Positions 50,116 through 59,398 of a DNA stretch of 64,000 nt are shown in pieces. Origin of the DNA: an uncultured Acidimicrobiales bacterium (GTDB taxonomy: Bacteria; Actinomycetota; Acidimicrobiia; Acidimicrobiales; Aldehydirespiratoraceae); contig CATQHS010000001.1 of assembly GCA_958296055.1 (NCBI GenBank), positions 2,886,277-2,950,276 of the forward strand. Reading direction: 5' to 3'. Made by a program: the position numbers and the translations under genes. How positions within the stretch are numbered: position 1 is the first letter of the stretch; the number at the start of each line of letters is the position of its first letter. The notes beneath the pieces are model-generated. The model had not been told where the DNA came from. It made no database searches and saw only the letters and a list, made by a program, of their open reading frames with translations.

Positions 50116-52125
50116 GTGGTCCTCAACGTCTTGATGTCCGGCGGTTCCCGGCGCGAGCTGCCCGAAGGGTCGACCGGGGCCGATCTGGCCGTGGCCATCG
50201 GTGGAGGCCGGGCCGCCGACGCGGTGATCGCGGTGGTGGACGGGGAGGAGCGCGACCTCGACCGGCCCCTGCCCGACGGCGCCCGGGTGGAGATCGTCGC
50301 CGCTGGCTCGCCGGCGGGGCTGTACACCATCCGCCACTCGACCGCCCACGTCTTGGCCCAGGCCGTGCTCGACTTATACCCCGGGGCCACCTACGCCATC
50401 GGCCCCCCCATAGAGAACGGCTTCTACTACGACTTCGAGCTGCCGGGCCGGGCCGGCTTCGACGAGGGCGACCTCGAGCGCATCGAGGCCCGTATGCGCG
50501 AGATCATCGCCGCCGACCAGCCCTTCGTTAGAGCCGAGATCGGCGCGGCCGAGGCCCTCGAGCTGTTCGAGGGCCATCGCTACAAGCAGGAGATCATCGC
50601 CGCCGTGGCCCTCGGCGGTACCGGCGGCTCCGGCGGCTCCGGCGGCGACGGCGGGGCCGAGGCCGACCCGGGCGAGCTGGCCTCCGAGGCCGACGGCGAC
50701 GGCGCCGTCAGCTACTACCGCAACGGCGACGGCTTCATCGACTTGTGCCGCGGCCCCCACGTCCCCTCGACCGGGCGACTGGGCCACTTCGCCCTGCAGC
50801 GGGCCAGCGGCGCCTACTGGCGGGGCTCGGAGAAGAACCCGATGCTCCAGCGCGTCTACGGCACGGCCTGGGCCACCGCCTCAGACCTCAGAGGGCACCT
50901 CCAGCGGCTCGCCGAGGCGGCCAAGCGCGACCACCGGCGCCTGGCCGCCGAGCTCGACTTGGTGTCGTGGCCGCCCGAGCTCGGCTCCGGGCTGGCGGTC
51001 TGGCACCCCAAGGGGGCGCTGGTCCGCAAGATCATGGAGGACTACTCCCGCCAGCGCCACGAGCAGGGCGGCTACCAGTTCGTGTTCTCGCCCCACATCG
51101 CCAAGTCGGTGCTGTGGGAGACCTCCGGCCACCTCGACTTCTACGCCGACAGCATGTACCCGCCCATGGAGCTGGACGGGGCCGACTACTACCCGAAGCC
51201 GATGAACTGCCCGTTCCACGTGATGGTCTACCGCTCGGGCCAGCGCAGCTACCGGGACCTGCCCATCCGGCTGTTCGAGCTGGGGGCGGTATACCGGTAC
51301 GAGCGCTCCGGGGTGGTGCACGGCCTGCTGCGCAGCCGGGGCTTCACCCAGGACGACAGCCATATCTTCTGCGCCCGGGAGCAGGTAGCCGGCGAGCTGG
51401 CGTCGCTGCTCGACTTCGTGCTCAGCGTGCTGCGAGCTTTCGGCTTCGAGGACTTCGAGGCCAAGCTGTCCACCCGGCCCGCCGACAAGTGGGTGGGGTC
51501 CGAGGACTTGTGGGACGAGGCCACCGACGGGCTGCGGGCCGCCTTGGACGAAACCGGCCTCGACTACGGCGTTGATGTCGGCGGCGGCGCCTTCTACGGC
51601 CCCAAGATCGACGTCGACGTCCGCGACGCCATCGGGCGGTCCTGGCAGCTCTCCACCATCCAGCTCGACTTCAACCTCCCCGAGCGGTTCGGCCTCACCT
51701 ACGCGGCCGCCGACGGGTCCCGGCCCCGGCCGGTGATGATCCACCGGGCCCTGTTCGGCTCGGTGGAGCGGTTCTTCGGGGTGCTGCTCGAGCACTACGC
51801 GGGCGCCTTCCCGGCTTGGCTGGCGCCGGTGCAGGCCGCGGTCCTGCCGGTGGCCGAAACCCACCGTCCCTACGCGGCCTCGGTGGCCGAGAAGCTGCGG
51901 GCCGAGGGCTTCAGGGTCGAGGTCTCGCCCGCAGTCGAGCCGCTGGGCAAGCGGGTGCGCGCGGCCAAGGTGGCCAAGGTGCCCTACGTGCTGGTGGCCG
52001 GCGACGACGACGCGGCCGCGGGCACGGTGGGGGTCAACTCCCGGGGCGGCGGCCCGCCCGAGCGGGGAGTGGCGGTGGAGGAATTCGCGGCCCGCCTGGC
52101 CGCCGAGGCCCGGGCGCGGTCCTGA
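50116..52125 (+). CDS. thrS: threonine-tRNA ligase
   Basis: 669 residues. TGS domain (~1-60), editing-domain region with HSTAHVLAQAV (~76-86) and YYRNGDGFIDLCRGPHVPSTG, class II core with GHLDFYADSMYPPM, KPMNCPFHVMVYRSGQRSYRDLPIRLFELGAVYRYE (motif 2), FTQDDSHIFC, MIHRALFGSVERFFGVLLEHYAG (motif 3), and the anticodon-binding domain. A Gly/Ser/Asp-rich insert (~172-198) interrupts the editing domain and is not usual. It heads the conserved thrS-HIT-pgsA-pimA block. Confidence 0.97.
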   Translation: MVLNVLMSGGSRRELPEGSTGADLAVAIGGGRAADAVIAVVDGEERDLDRPLPDGARVEIVAAGSPAGLYTIRHSTAHVLAQAVLDLYPGATYAIGPPIENGFYYDFELPGRAGFDEGDLERIEARMREIIAADQPFVRAEIGAAEALELFEGHRYKQEIIAAVALGGTGGSGGSGGDGGAEADPGELASEADGDGAVSYYRNGDGFIDLCRGPHVPSTGRLGHFALQRASGAYWRGSEKNPMLQRVYGTAWATASDLRGHLQRLAEAAKRDHRRLAAELDLVSWPPELGSGLAVWHPKGALVRKIMEDYSRQRHEQGGYQFVFSPHIAKSVLWETSGHLDFYADSMYPPMELDGADYYPKPMNCPFHVMVYRSGQRSYRDLPIRLFELGAVYRYERSGVVHGLLRSRGFTQDDSHIFCAREQVAGELASLLDFVLSVLRAFGFEDFEAKLSTRPADKWVGSEDLWDEATDGLRAALDETGLDYGVDVGGGAFYGPKIDVDVRDAIGRSWQLSTIQLDFNLPERFGLTYAAADGSRPRPVMIHRALFGSVERFFGVLLEHYAGAFPAWLAPVQAAVLPVAETHRPYAASVAEKLRAEGFRVEVSPAVEPLGKRVRAAKVAKVPYVLVAGDDDAAAGTVGVNSRGGGPPERGVAVEEFAARLAAEARARS

Positions 52126-52126
52126 A

Positions 52127-52645
52127 GTGGTGGAGCGACTCTGGGCCGGTTGGCGGGTGCCGGACATGGCCGCGGCTGGCGCCGCCGGCGAATGGCCGCG
52201 GGACCCGCAGCCGCCGGGCCGGACCCTGTTCGAGAAAATCCTGGCGTCGGGCCGGCCCGACTCGGAGACCCATCTGGTGTGGCGGGGTGAGAAGGTGTTC
52301 GCCATGCTCAACCGGTTCCCCTACTCCACCGGCCATGTCCTGGTGGTGCCGTACCGGCCCGTGGCCGACTTGGAGGACCTGAACTCCGCCGAGCGGCGCG
52401 AGCTGTGGGACGCCGTGGCCGACGCGGTGTCGGCCATCAAGGCCGCCTTCGAACCCGACGGCATGAACGTCGGGCTGAACCTCGGCGCCGGGGCCGGGCC
52501 CAGCGTGCCCGACCACCTGCACGTCCACGTGCTGCCCCGCTGGCGCAGCGACACCAACTTCATGACCGCGGTGGCCGATGTGCGGGTGCTGCCCCTGACC
52601 CTCCAGGACGCCTGGGAGCGGCTGCGGGCGACATGGCCGCCATGA
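52127..52645 (+). CDS. HIT family hydrolase (AP4A hydrolase-like)
   Basis: 172 residues. Histidine triad DHLHVHVLPRW (~132-142) with the N-terminal FAMLNRFPYSTGHVLVVPYR typical of actinobacterial HIT proteins that follow thrS. It hydrolyses nucleoside phosphate linkages such as AP4A; the in vivo role is not known. GTG 52127 is one base after the thrS stop, and the stop overlaps the next ATG (ATGA). Confidence 0.92.
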   Translation: MVERLWAGWRVPDMAAAGAAGEWPRDPQPPGRTLFEKILASGRPDSETHLVWRGEKVFAMLNRFPYSTGHVLVVPYRPVADLEDLNSAERRELWDAVADAVSAIKAAFEPDGMNVGLNLGAGAGPSVPDHLHVHVLPRWRSDTNFMTAVADVRVLPLTLQDAWERLRATWPP

Positions 52646-53325
52646 CCTCCGAACCAGATTCTCCTTCCCAATCCGAGAGCCCCGGGTCCGGCGGCTCGGA
52701 GTCCGAGAGCCCCAACTCCGGCGGCTCGGAAGCCGATCCGGGGAACGGGGCCGAGGGCCTGCCCTCCGAACTGGACCCGTCGAGTCTCGACGCCGACTAT
52801 CGGTTCCCCGACAACAGCCGCCGCCGCGTCGCCGGCGGGTTGTACGTGGCCTTGGGGGCGGCAGCCCTCGGGGCCGCCGTCGTCCTCGACGGCTCCGTTC
52901 TGTTCAACTCCGGGTTCGTCGTCGGCGCGGTGGCGCTGATCCTGGTGGGGCTCTACTACATACAGGCCGGGTGGCCTCTGTCGGTGGACGAGAGCGGGGC
53001 CCTGGTGGCGGCCGCTCAAGCCGTCGGCTTCCCGGTGGGCCACGCGTCGGCCCGGCTCGGGTGGCGGGGCCTCAGGAGCCGCCCGACGTGGCGGGTCCTG
53101 CTCTACTCCAACGACTACCCGCCCGCCCGGCGGGGGATCGTGCTGGTGGACGGCGTCGACGGCGGGATCGTCGCCCACTTCACCGAGGACAACCCCGAGG
53201 ACTGGAGCGAATCCGTCGCAGCCGACGCGGTCGAGGGCGAAGCCGCTGGGGACGACGGGGCAGAAGACGACGACGGCCCGTCCGGCCGCGACCCCCAGGA
53301 CCCTCAGGACCCCGAGGGCCGCTGA
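52642..53325 (+). CDS. small membrane protein of unknown function
   Basis: 227 residues. Ser/Glu/Gly/Pro-rich N-terminus with a perfect-length decapeptide repeat (SESPGSGGSE / SESPNSGGSE), two membrane helices (~63-83 and ~90-107), a soluble C-terminal segment with RPTWRVLLYSNDYPPARRGIVLVDG, and an Asp/Glu tail. ATG 52642 overlaps the HIT stop. Position between HIT and PIP synthase suggests an envelope-related role, but I recognise no family. Confidence 0.75.
   Translation: MTSEPDSPSQSESPGSGGSESESPNSGGSEADPGNGAEGLPSELDPSSLDADYRFPDNSRRRVAGGLYVALGAAALGAAVVLDGSVLFNSGFVVGAVALILVGLYYIQAGWPLSVDESGALVAAAQAVGFPVGHASARLGWRGLRSRPTWRVLLYSNDYPPARRGIVLVDGVDGGIVAHFTEDNPEDWSESVAADAVEGEAAGDDGAEDDDGPSGRDPQDPQDPEGR
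52672..52731 (+). repeat. 30-bp in-frame tandem repeat
   Basis: Two copies of TCCGAGAGCCCC..TCCGGCGGCTCGGA at 52672 and 52702. The in-frame 30-bp spacing is the same as in the aacS N-terminus. Confidence 0.8.
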
Positions 53326-53331
53326 TACGCT
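53326..53331 (+). promoter_or_regulatory. putative -10 TACGCT before pgsA
   Basis: TACGCTGA, about 45 nt before the ATG at 53376; the same octamer precedes the small ORF at 56277. GGGGG lies ~7 nt before the ATG. Confidence 0.35.
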
Positions 53332-53375
53332 GACCCGGCGGGCAGCCGCGGGCGCAAGAGATCGGGGGCTCGCCC

Positions 53376-54059
53376 ATGTTCGACGGTAACTGGCGCACCG
53401 CGGTGGACCGAAGCCTGCGGCCTATCGGCGCCTCCCTGCGCCGGGCCGGAATCTCGGCCAACGCCGTGACCGCCACCGGCATCGTCATGGCCGCCACGGC
53501 CGCCGTCCTGATCGGCGCGGGCTACACCCGGGCCGGCTTTCTGTTCCTAGTCCTCACCGGCGTCCCCGACGCCCTCGACGGCGCCGTGGCCAGCGCCTCA
53601 GGCACCTCGTCCAAGCGGGGCGCCTTCTTCGACTCCGTCTCCGACCGCCTCACCGACACACTGCTGTTCGGAGGCGTGGCCTGGTATTTGGCGGGCGCCT
53701 CCGATGGCCGGATCATGATGCTGCCGGTGGCGGTGATGAGCCTGGCCATGCTGGTCTCGTACCAGCGGGCCAAGGCCGAGTCGCTCGGCTTCGACGCCAA
53801 GGGCGGGCTCATGGAGCGAGCCGAGCGGTTCATCGTGCTCGCCTTCGGCCTGCTGTTCCCCGAGCTGCTGATCGCCACCCTGTGGGTCATGCTGGCGCTG
53901 ACCGCGATAACCGCGGTCCAGCGGTTCGTGAAGGTGTGGCGGCAGGCTTCCGAGGACCGGCCCGCTCGGCCCCGGCTCCGCCGCCGCCCCCGCCGGGCCC
54001 GCACCGAGCCGGTGTGGCGGACCCGGATGCGCAGCCGCGGCGGTCCCCGGGCCTCCTGA
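53376..54059 (+). CDS. pgsA: CDP-alcohol phosphatidyltransferase (phosphatidylinositol phosphate synthase-like)
   Basis: 227 residues, six membrane helices. The catalytic motif reads DALDGAVASASGTSSKRGAFFDSVSDRLTD (D-x2-D-G-x2-A ... G-x3-D-x3-D), residues ~64-93. By position before a PIM acyltransferase and a PimA-like enzyme it should make phosphatidylinositol phosphate from CDP-diacylglycerol, as in mycobacteria. A basic tail (~195-227) follows. Confidence 0.88.
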   Translation: MFDGNWRTAVDRSLRPIGASLRRAGISANAVTATGIVMAATAAVLIGAGYTRAGFLFLVLTGVPDALDGAVASASGTSSKRGAFFDSVSDRLTDTLLFGGVAWYLAGASDGRIMMLPVAVMSLAMLVSYQRAKAESLGFDAKGGLMERAERFIVLAFGLLFPELLIATLWVMLALTAITAVQRFVKVWRQASEDRPARPRLRRRPRRARTEPVWRTRMRSRGGPRAS

Positions 54060-54122
54060 CCGGCCTACATGGTTGCGGCCCCGGCCCCCGGCCCCGGCCC
54101 CGAGATCCGGTCCTGATCGCCC

Positions 54123-55073
54123 ATGGCGACGGTCTCGGCCTACCGGGCCGGATCCCGGCTGGCCCGCTCGCTGCCCCGGAGCCTGAACCCGGCCGCGGCC
54201 GCCGCGGTCGGGCTGGCGGCCGCGGCGGCCAACCCCGGCAAGCGCAGGCTGGTACGCCGAAACCTCGAGCGGGTCCTCGGGCGGCCGATGGGGCGGGCCG
54301 AAGCTCGCCGCCGGGTGGGCGCCGCCTTCGGCTGGTACGCCCGCTACTACATCGAGAGCTTCCAGCTAACCGGCCTCGACGCCGCCGCCATCGACGCCGG
54401 GCTGACCTTGGAGGGATACGAGCCGGTGGAGCGGGCGGCGCGGTCCGGGCTCGGGCCGATCCTGGTCATGCCCCATCTCGGTTCCTGGGAGTGGGGGGCC
54501 TGGTGGCTGGCCCTGGTGCCTCAGATGAAGGTGACGGCCGTAGTGGAACCGCTCGACCCGCCCGAGGTCTTCGAATGGTTTATGTCGTTCCGGGAGCGGC
54601 TGGGGATGAACGTCGTCCCCCTGGGGCCCGACGCAGGCCGCCGGGTGATGGCCGCCGTCCGCCGGGGCGACGTGGTCTGCCTGATGGCGGACCGCGACAT
54701 CGGCGGGAGAGGGGTGCCGGTGGATTTCTTCGGCGAGCGGACCCGGCTGCCGACCGGCCCGGCCCTGATGGCCCTGCGGACCGGGGCGCCGCTGCTGCCC
54801 GCCGCGGTCTACTGGAGGGACCGCGGCCGCCACGGCGTGGTCGCCTCCGCCGTGGACACCCGCCGCCGGGGGTCGATCCGGGACGATGTGGCCCGGGTGA
54901 CGCAGGACTACGCCCGGGCACTGGAGGGTCTGATCCGGGCCGCGCCCGAGCAGTGGCACCTGATGTCGCCCAACTGGCCCAGCGACTACCGGGCCCTCGG
55001 ACTGCCAGTGCCCGAGCGGCTTCGGGATCTGGGGGTCCGAGGCGCCGGGCCGCGGGCGGCGGGGTCCGCCTAA
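54123..55073 (+). CDS. phosphatidylinositol mannoside acyltransferase (LPLAT/HtrB-like)
   Basis: 316 residues. An N-terminal amphipathic region, then the catalytic MPHLGSWEWGAWWLA (H-x4-E; His ~118) and LMADRDIGGRGVPVDFFGERTRLPTGPALMALRTGAPLLPA, typical of lysophospholipid/lipid-A acyltransferases. Between pgsA and a PimA-like gene this is the equivalent of mycobacterial PatA, which acylates the mannose of PIM1/PIM2. Alternative substrates cannot be excluded. The 63-nt gap before it contains only a GGCCCC-rich stretch. Confidence 0.88.
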   Translation: MATVSAYRAGSRLARSLPRSLNPAAAAAVGLAAAAANPGKRRLVRRNLERVLGRPMGRAEARRRVGAAFGWYARYYIESFQLTGLDAAAIDAGLTLEGYEPVERAARSGLGPILVMPHLGSWEWGAWWLALVPQMKVTAVVEPLDPPEVFEWFMSFRERLGMNVVPLGPDAGRRVMAAVRRGDVVCLMADRDIGGRGVPVDFFGERTRLPTGPALMALRTGAPLLPAAVYWRDRGRHGVVASAVDTRRRGSIRDDVARVTQDYARALEGLIRAAPEQWHLMSPNWPSDYRALGLPVPERLRDLGVRGAGPRAAGSA

Positions 55074-55091
55074 CAGGGGGGCTCGGCGTCC

Positions 55092-55097
55092 TAGCCT
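55092..55097 (+). promoter_or_regulatory. -10 hexamer TAGCCT, leaderless promoter of the pimA-like gene
   Basis: TAGCCT, 7 nt, GTG 55105; provides an internal promoter inside the PIM block. Confidence 0.55.
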
Positions 55098-55104
55098 CGT
55101 ACGG

Positions 55105-56184
55105 GTGCGGATCGGCATCGTTTGCCCGTACAGCCTGACCGTGCCCGGCGGGGTTCAGACGCAGGTGCTGGCCCTGGCTCGGGCCCTGCGGCACAAGGGC
55201 TACGACACCCGAGTGCTGGGGCCGTGCGACGGACCCCCTCCCGATCCGGGCGTCACCGCTCTGGGGGCCAGCATCCCCGCCATATCCAACGGCTCCATCG
55301 CCCCGATCGCCCCGGACCCGTCCTGCCAGCTCCGACTGATCCGAGCCCTGCGAGACGAGGACTTCGACGTGATCCACCTCCACGAGCCGCTGGCGCCCGG
55401 CCCCACCATGACCGCCCTGTTCACCAAACCCGCCCCCCTCATCGGCACCTTCCACGCCGCCGGCCGCTCCCTGGCCTACGACTGGCTGCCCGCGGCCACC
55501 CGGTTTCTGGCCGGCCGGCTCGACGATCGGGTGGCGGTCTCGCCCGCGGCCCGCGACATGGCCCGCGGCGCCCTCGGGGGCGACTACACCCTGGCCTTCA
55601 ACGGCATCGAGCTGCGCCGGTACCGCGAGGCCGTCGGGGTCCCGACCGCCGACCCGACCATCATGTTCATCGGGCGCCACGAGCCCCGCAAGGGCTTGGG
55701 GGTGCTGCTGGAGGCCCTCAACGGGCTGCCGGGCTCGGTTCGGCTCTGGATAGTCGGCGAGGGGCCTGAGACGGCCCGGCTCCAGGCTCGCTCCGCCGGC
55801 GATCCCCGGGTCGAGTGGCTCGGCGTCATCACCGACACCGAGAAGATCGCCCGGATCGCCGGCGCCGACCTGTTCTGCGCTCCGTCCCTGCACGGCGAGT
55901 CCTTCGGCGTCGTGCTGCTTGAGGCCATGGCCGCCGGCACTTCGGTGGTGGCCAGCGACCTGCCCGGCTACCGCAACGTGGTCAGGCCCGGACGCGACGC
56001 CCTGCTGGTTCCCCCGGGCGACCCCGGGGCTCTGGCCGGCGCCATCCGGCTGGCTCTCGACGACGCGGATGGCACCGCGGCCCGGGTGGCCGCCGGCCAC
56101 GACCGGGCCGACGAGTTCTCGATGGCCCGGCTGGCCGATTTGTATCTGGACCGCTACCGGCGGATAGCCCGGACCCTCCACTAG
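55105..56184 (+). CDS. pimA: GT4 mannosyltransferase, PimA-like
   Basis: 359 residues. IGIVCPYSLTVPGGVQTQVLALARALRHKGYDTRVLGP (N-terminal acceptor lobe), VIHLHEPLAPG, GTFHAAG, NGIELRRY, FIGRHEPRKGLGVLLEAL and SLHGESFGVVLLEAMAAGTSVVASDLPGYRNV (E-x7-E) are the PimA pattern. It transfers mannose from GDP-Man to phosphatidylinositol at the inner face of the membrane. It completes the pgsA-acyltransferase-pimA set. Confidence 0.9.
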   Translation: MRIGIVCPYSLTVPGGVQTQVLALARALRHKGYDTRVLGPCDGPPPDPGVTALGASIPAISNGSIAPIAPDPSCQLRLIRALRDEDFDVIHLHEPLAPGPTMTALFTKPAPLIGTFHAAGRSLAYDWLPAATRFLAGRLDDRVAVSPAARDMARGALGGDYTLAFNGIELRRYREAVGVPTADPTIMFIGRHEPRKGLGVLLEALNGLPGSVRLWIVGEGPETARLQARSAGDPRVEWLGVITDTEKIARIAGADLFCAPSLHGESFGVVLLEAMAAGTSVVASDLPGYRNVVRPGRDALLVPPGDPGALAGAIRLALDDADGTAARVAAGHDRADEFSMARLADLYLDRYRRIARTLH

Positions 56185-56202
56185 GGCCGAGCACCCGACG
56201 GG

Positions 56203-56208
56203 TACGCT
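56203..56208 (+). promoter_or_regulatory. putative -10 TACGCT for the 56277 ORF/M48-like gene
   Basis: TACGCTGA ahead of a ~70-nt leader; same octamer as before pgsA. Confidence 0.35.
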
Positions 56209-56276
56209 GATGCAGCCGGTCGCGATACGGCGCGATCCACTCCGGCTTGGCCCACCGCCGGGAACTAAGGGAGTGC

Positions 56277-56378
56277 ATGTTGGCCACTGCAGCTTTGATG
56301 ACCGCACCTATGTCCGCATCAAGCTCTAAGCGCGGCTTTGACCGCCTCATCGGACGATTCCCGATAGAGGTGCGCTGA
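56277..56378 (+). CDS. possible 33-residue small protein or leader peptide
   Basis: ATG 56277, preceded by GGGAG, opens MLATAALMTAPMSASSSKRG.. ending IEVR* at 56376-56378, three bases before the ATG of the M48-like gene. It has a hydrophobic start and a basic second half. Codon use (TTG, ACT, GCA, GCT, TCA, TCT) is much less GC-biased than neighbouring genes, so it may be a regulatory leader or a structured RNA and not a conserved protein. Confidence 0.4.
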   Translation: MLATAALMTAPMSASSSKRGFDRLIGRFPIEVR

Positions 56379-56381
56379 GCT

Positions 56382-57116
56382 ATGTCCAGGGTCGTCTCGT
56401 TCGTGGTCGTGGCCGTGCCCGGGGCGGTCGTGGGGTTGGCGGCGGCCGGCGCCGCCGCCGTGGTCGGGGCCCCGCCCGCCGTGGTCGCGGCTGCGGCTCT
56501 GGCCGCGGCGGCCGCGGTGGCGGGCTGGCTGTGGTACCGGTCCCCGAGGGCGGCCCTGAAGACGCTGGGCGCCTCGCCGGGCGGCGCGGGCTCCTCCCCC
56601 CGCCTGGCCAACGTGGTGGAGAATCTGTGCGCCGTGCACGGCTTGGCCGAACCCGAGCTCCACGTGACCGATCCGGGTGCCCCCAACGCGGCCGTGGTCG
56701 GGCGCCTGCGGTCGGGCTCGCATTTGGTGGTGACCCGGGGTCTGCTCGAGTCTCTCGACCGGTTGGAGTTGGAGGCGGTGGTGGCCCGGGAGCTGTGCCA
56801 GATCAGGAGGGGTGTGAGGGGGGCCACCGTGCTGGCCGGCGTGGCCGGGCTGCTGGGCTCGGGATCGGCGGCCGGGTGGCTCGTGGGCCGCATGTTCGAC
56901 GCCCGGCACGTGATCGACGACGACATTGAGGCCATCAAGCTGACCCGCTACCCGCCGGCTCTGTCCTCGGCCCTGACCAAGATCGCCGAGGGCGGCCGGA
57001 ACGGGTCGACGCCGGCCGGGCGCCATCTCTGGCTGGTGGAACCGCCGTCCCGGCCCGGGACGGCTCCGGTCCAACCTTCGGTGCGGCTCCGCACGGCCGC
57101 GCTCGAGGAGATTTAA
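56382..57116 (+). CDS. degenerate M48-like membrane protein (HExxH replaced by RELCQ)
   Basis: 244 residues. Two N-terminal membrane segments (~5-30, 32-52), then an HtpX-like region: NAAVVGRLRSGSHLVVTRGLLESLDRLELEAVV leads into ARELCQI at 135-141, where active M48 proteases have HELAH. Both zinc histidines are replaced (R136, Q140). LTRYPPALSSALTKI matches the later M48 helix. It is probably a non-catalytic relative, perhaps binding substrates or partners. ATG 56382 lies 3 nt after the small ORF. Confidence 0.8.
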   Translation: MSRVVSFVVVAVPGAVVGLAAAGAAAVVGAPPAVVAAAALAAAAAVAGWLWYRSPRAALKTLGASPGGAGSSPRLANVVENLCAVHGLAEPELHVTDPGAPNAAVVGRLRSGSHLVVTRGLLESLDRLELEAVVARELCQIRRGVRGATVLAGVAGLLGSGSAAGWLVGRMFDARHVIDDDIEAIKLTRYPPALSSALTKIAEGGRNGSTPAGRHLWLVEPPSRPGTAPVQPSVRLRTAALEEI

Positions 57117-57129
57117 GGGAGGTGCTCCG

Positions 57130-58437
57130 GTGAGGCTCTCGAAGAGATACGACAGAAGCGCTCCGCCGAAGCGGTCGGTGCGGACCCTGGCCGCGGTGGT
57201 CGCCGGTCTGAGCCTGGGGGCCGCGGCCTGTTCGGACGACCCGGCGGTCGAGCCCGAGCCCGCACCCGCGCCGACATCGGCGCCGGTCGAGGAACCGGCG
57301 CCGGACCCCTCGACCCCCTCGGCCTCGGACCCCGAGGCGCCCGCCACCACGACGGCGCTCGGCGAAGGCGAGGGCGAGGGTGAGGGCGACAACGAGGGCG
57401 ACAAAGATGCGGAGGAGCTTCCGGCGCCCGATCAGATCGTCGCTCCCCTCACCAGCGAGCCCGTCGAAGACGAAGCCCAGATCCAGCGGCGGGCCCTGGC
57501 CGTGAAGGTGGGCAACAACGAGCAGCGGTCCCGGCCCCAGACCGGCCTGGCCGAGGCCGACATCGTCTACGAGGAGCTGGTCGAGAACTTCAAAACCCGG
57601 TTCTTGGCCGTGTACCACACCGACGTTCCCGACCGGATCGGCCCGGTGCGGTCGGGCCGGACCGGAGACATCGACCTGCTCGCCGATCTGGGCACTCCCT
57701 ACGTCGTCTACTCCGGGGCCAATCCGACGGTCGAGCAGGCGCTCTCCCGGTCCGAGAGAGCTGGCGACGCCGTCCGGGTCGGGGCCTCCATCATGGCCGC
57801 GCCCTTCCATCGGGACCCCGGCCGGGAGGCGCCGTTCAACCTTTACTTCACTTTCGACGACCTCGAGGCCCAGGTCGGCGCCAGCGCTCCGGTCCCGGCC
57901 GTGGAGGAGCTGTTCGACTACGGCGTCACGCCGTCCCGCGGCATGGAGGGCGTGGCCGGCGTCACCGTCACGTACCCCCGCAGCTACGGCCGGTCCTCCA
58001 CCCACGTCTGGGACGGCGAGGTCGGAGGGTGGGTCAGGATCCAGGACGGCACCCTGCACACGACGGTGACCGACGGGGTCGAAGTGGAAATCGCCCCGAC
58101 CAACGTGGTGGTGGTCCGGGTCGACTACGTCCGCTCCGAGGCTGACGCCGCGTCGCCCCACGTCATCCCCTACGGCCGGGGGCGGGCCTGGGTGCTCACC
58201 CGGGGCGCCGTCCACGAGACCAACTGGGAGCGACTGGAAGGCATAGCCGGGTTCCGGTTCTACGACGACGCCGGCGCCGCCGTGCCCCTCGCCCCCGGCC
58301 CGACCTGGGTTCTGCTGGCCAACCGCAGCGGCCCCTTCGCCGTATCCGAGATCGAGCTTCTGACCGCCCCCGACGCCCGGCGCCTGCTGAACCAGGCCAG
58401 AGCCCTCCACCAGGCCCAGGCCGCGGCCGGCGGATGA
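57130..58437 (+). CDS. DUF3048 (YerB-like) lipoprotein
   Basis: 435 residues. Signal peptide with lipobox GAAAC (Cys 34), a Pro/Glu/Gly-rich linker with a GEGEGEGEG run (~75-90), and the DUF3048 domain: ALAVKVGNNEQRSRPQTGLAEADIVYEELVENFKTRFLAVYHTDVPDRIGPVRSGR and later YGRGRAWVLTRGAVHETNW. Found on the cell surface of Gram-positive bacteria; function unknown. GTG 57130 has GGGAGG 8 nt upstream. It is 13 nt downstream of the M48-like gene, likely one operon. Confidence 0.88.
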   Translation: MRLSKRYDRSAPPKRSVRTLAAVVAGLSLGAAACSDDPAVEPEPAPAPTSAPVEEPAPDPSTPSASDPEAPATTTALGEGEGEGEGDNEGDKDAEELPAPDQIVAPLTSEPVEDEAQIQRRALAVKVGNNEQRSRPQTGLAEADIVYEELVENFKTRFLAVYHTDVPDRIGPVRSGRTGDIDLLADLGTPYVVYSGANPTVEQALSRSERAGDAVRVGASIMAAPFHRDPGREAPFNLYFTFDDLEAQVGASAPVPAVEELFDYGVTPSRGMEGVAGVTVTYPRSYGRSSTHVWDGEVGGWVRIQDGTLHTTVTDGVEVEIAPTNVVVVRVDYVRSEADAASPHVIPYGRGRAWVLTRGAVHETNWERLEGIAGFRFYDDAGAAVPLAPGPTWVLLANRSGPFAVSEIELLTAPDARRLLNQARALHQAQAAAGG

Positions 58438-58471
58438 GCGAGGGCGGGTGAGAGAAAGCGACGGCCGGTTC

Positions 58472-58477
58472 TAGGAT
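58472..58477 (+). promoter_or_regulatory. -10 hexamer TAGGAT, leaderless promoter of pdxS
   Basis: TAGGAT, exactly 6 nt, GTG 58484. Confidence 0.6.
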
Positions 58478-58483
58478 GTCGCC

Positions 58484-59391
<908 letters not shown>

Positions 59392-59398
<7 letters not shown>

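Noticed and set aside
54069-54116. 15-codon ORF before the PIM acyltransferase as another relay
   Set aside because: It neither overlaps the upstream stop nor the downstream start (6-nt gap) and consists of GGCCCC repeats.
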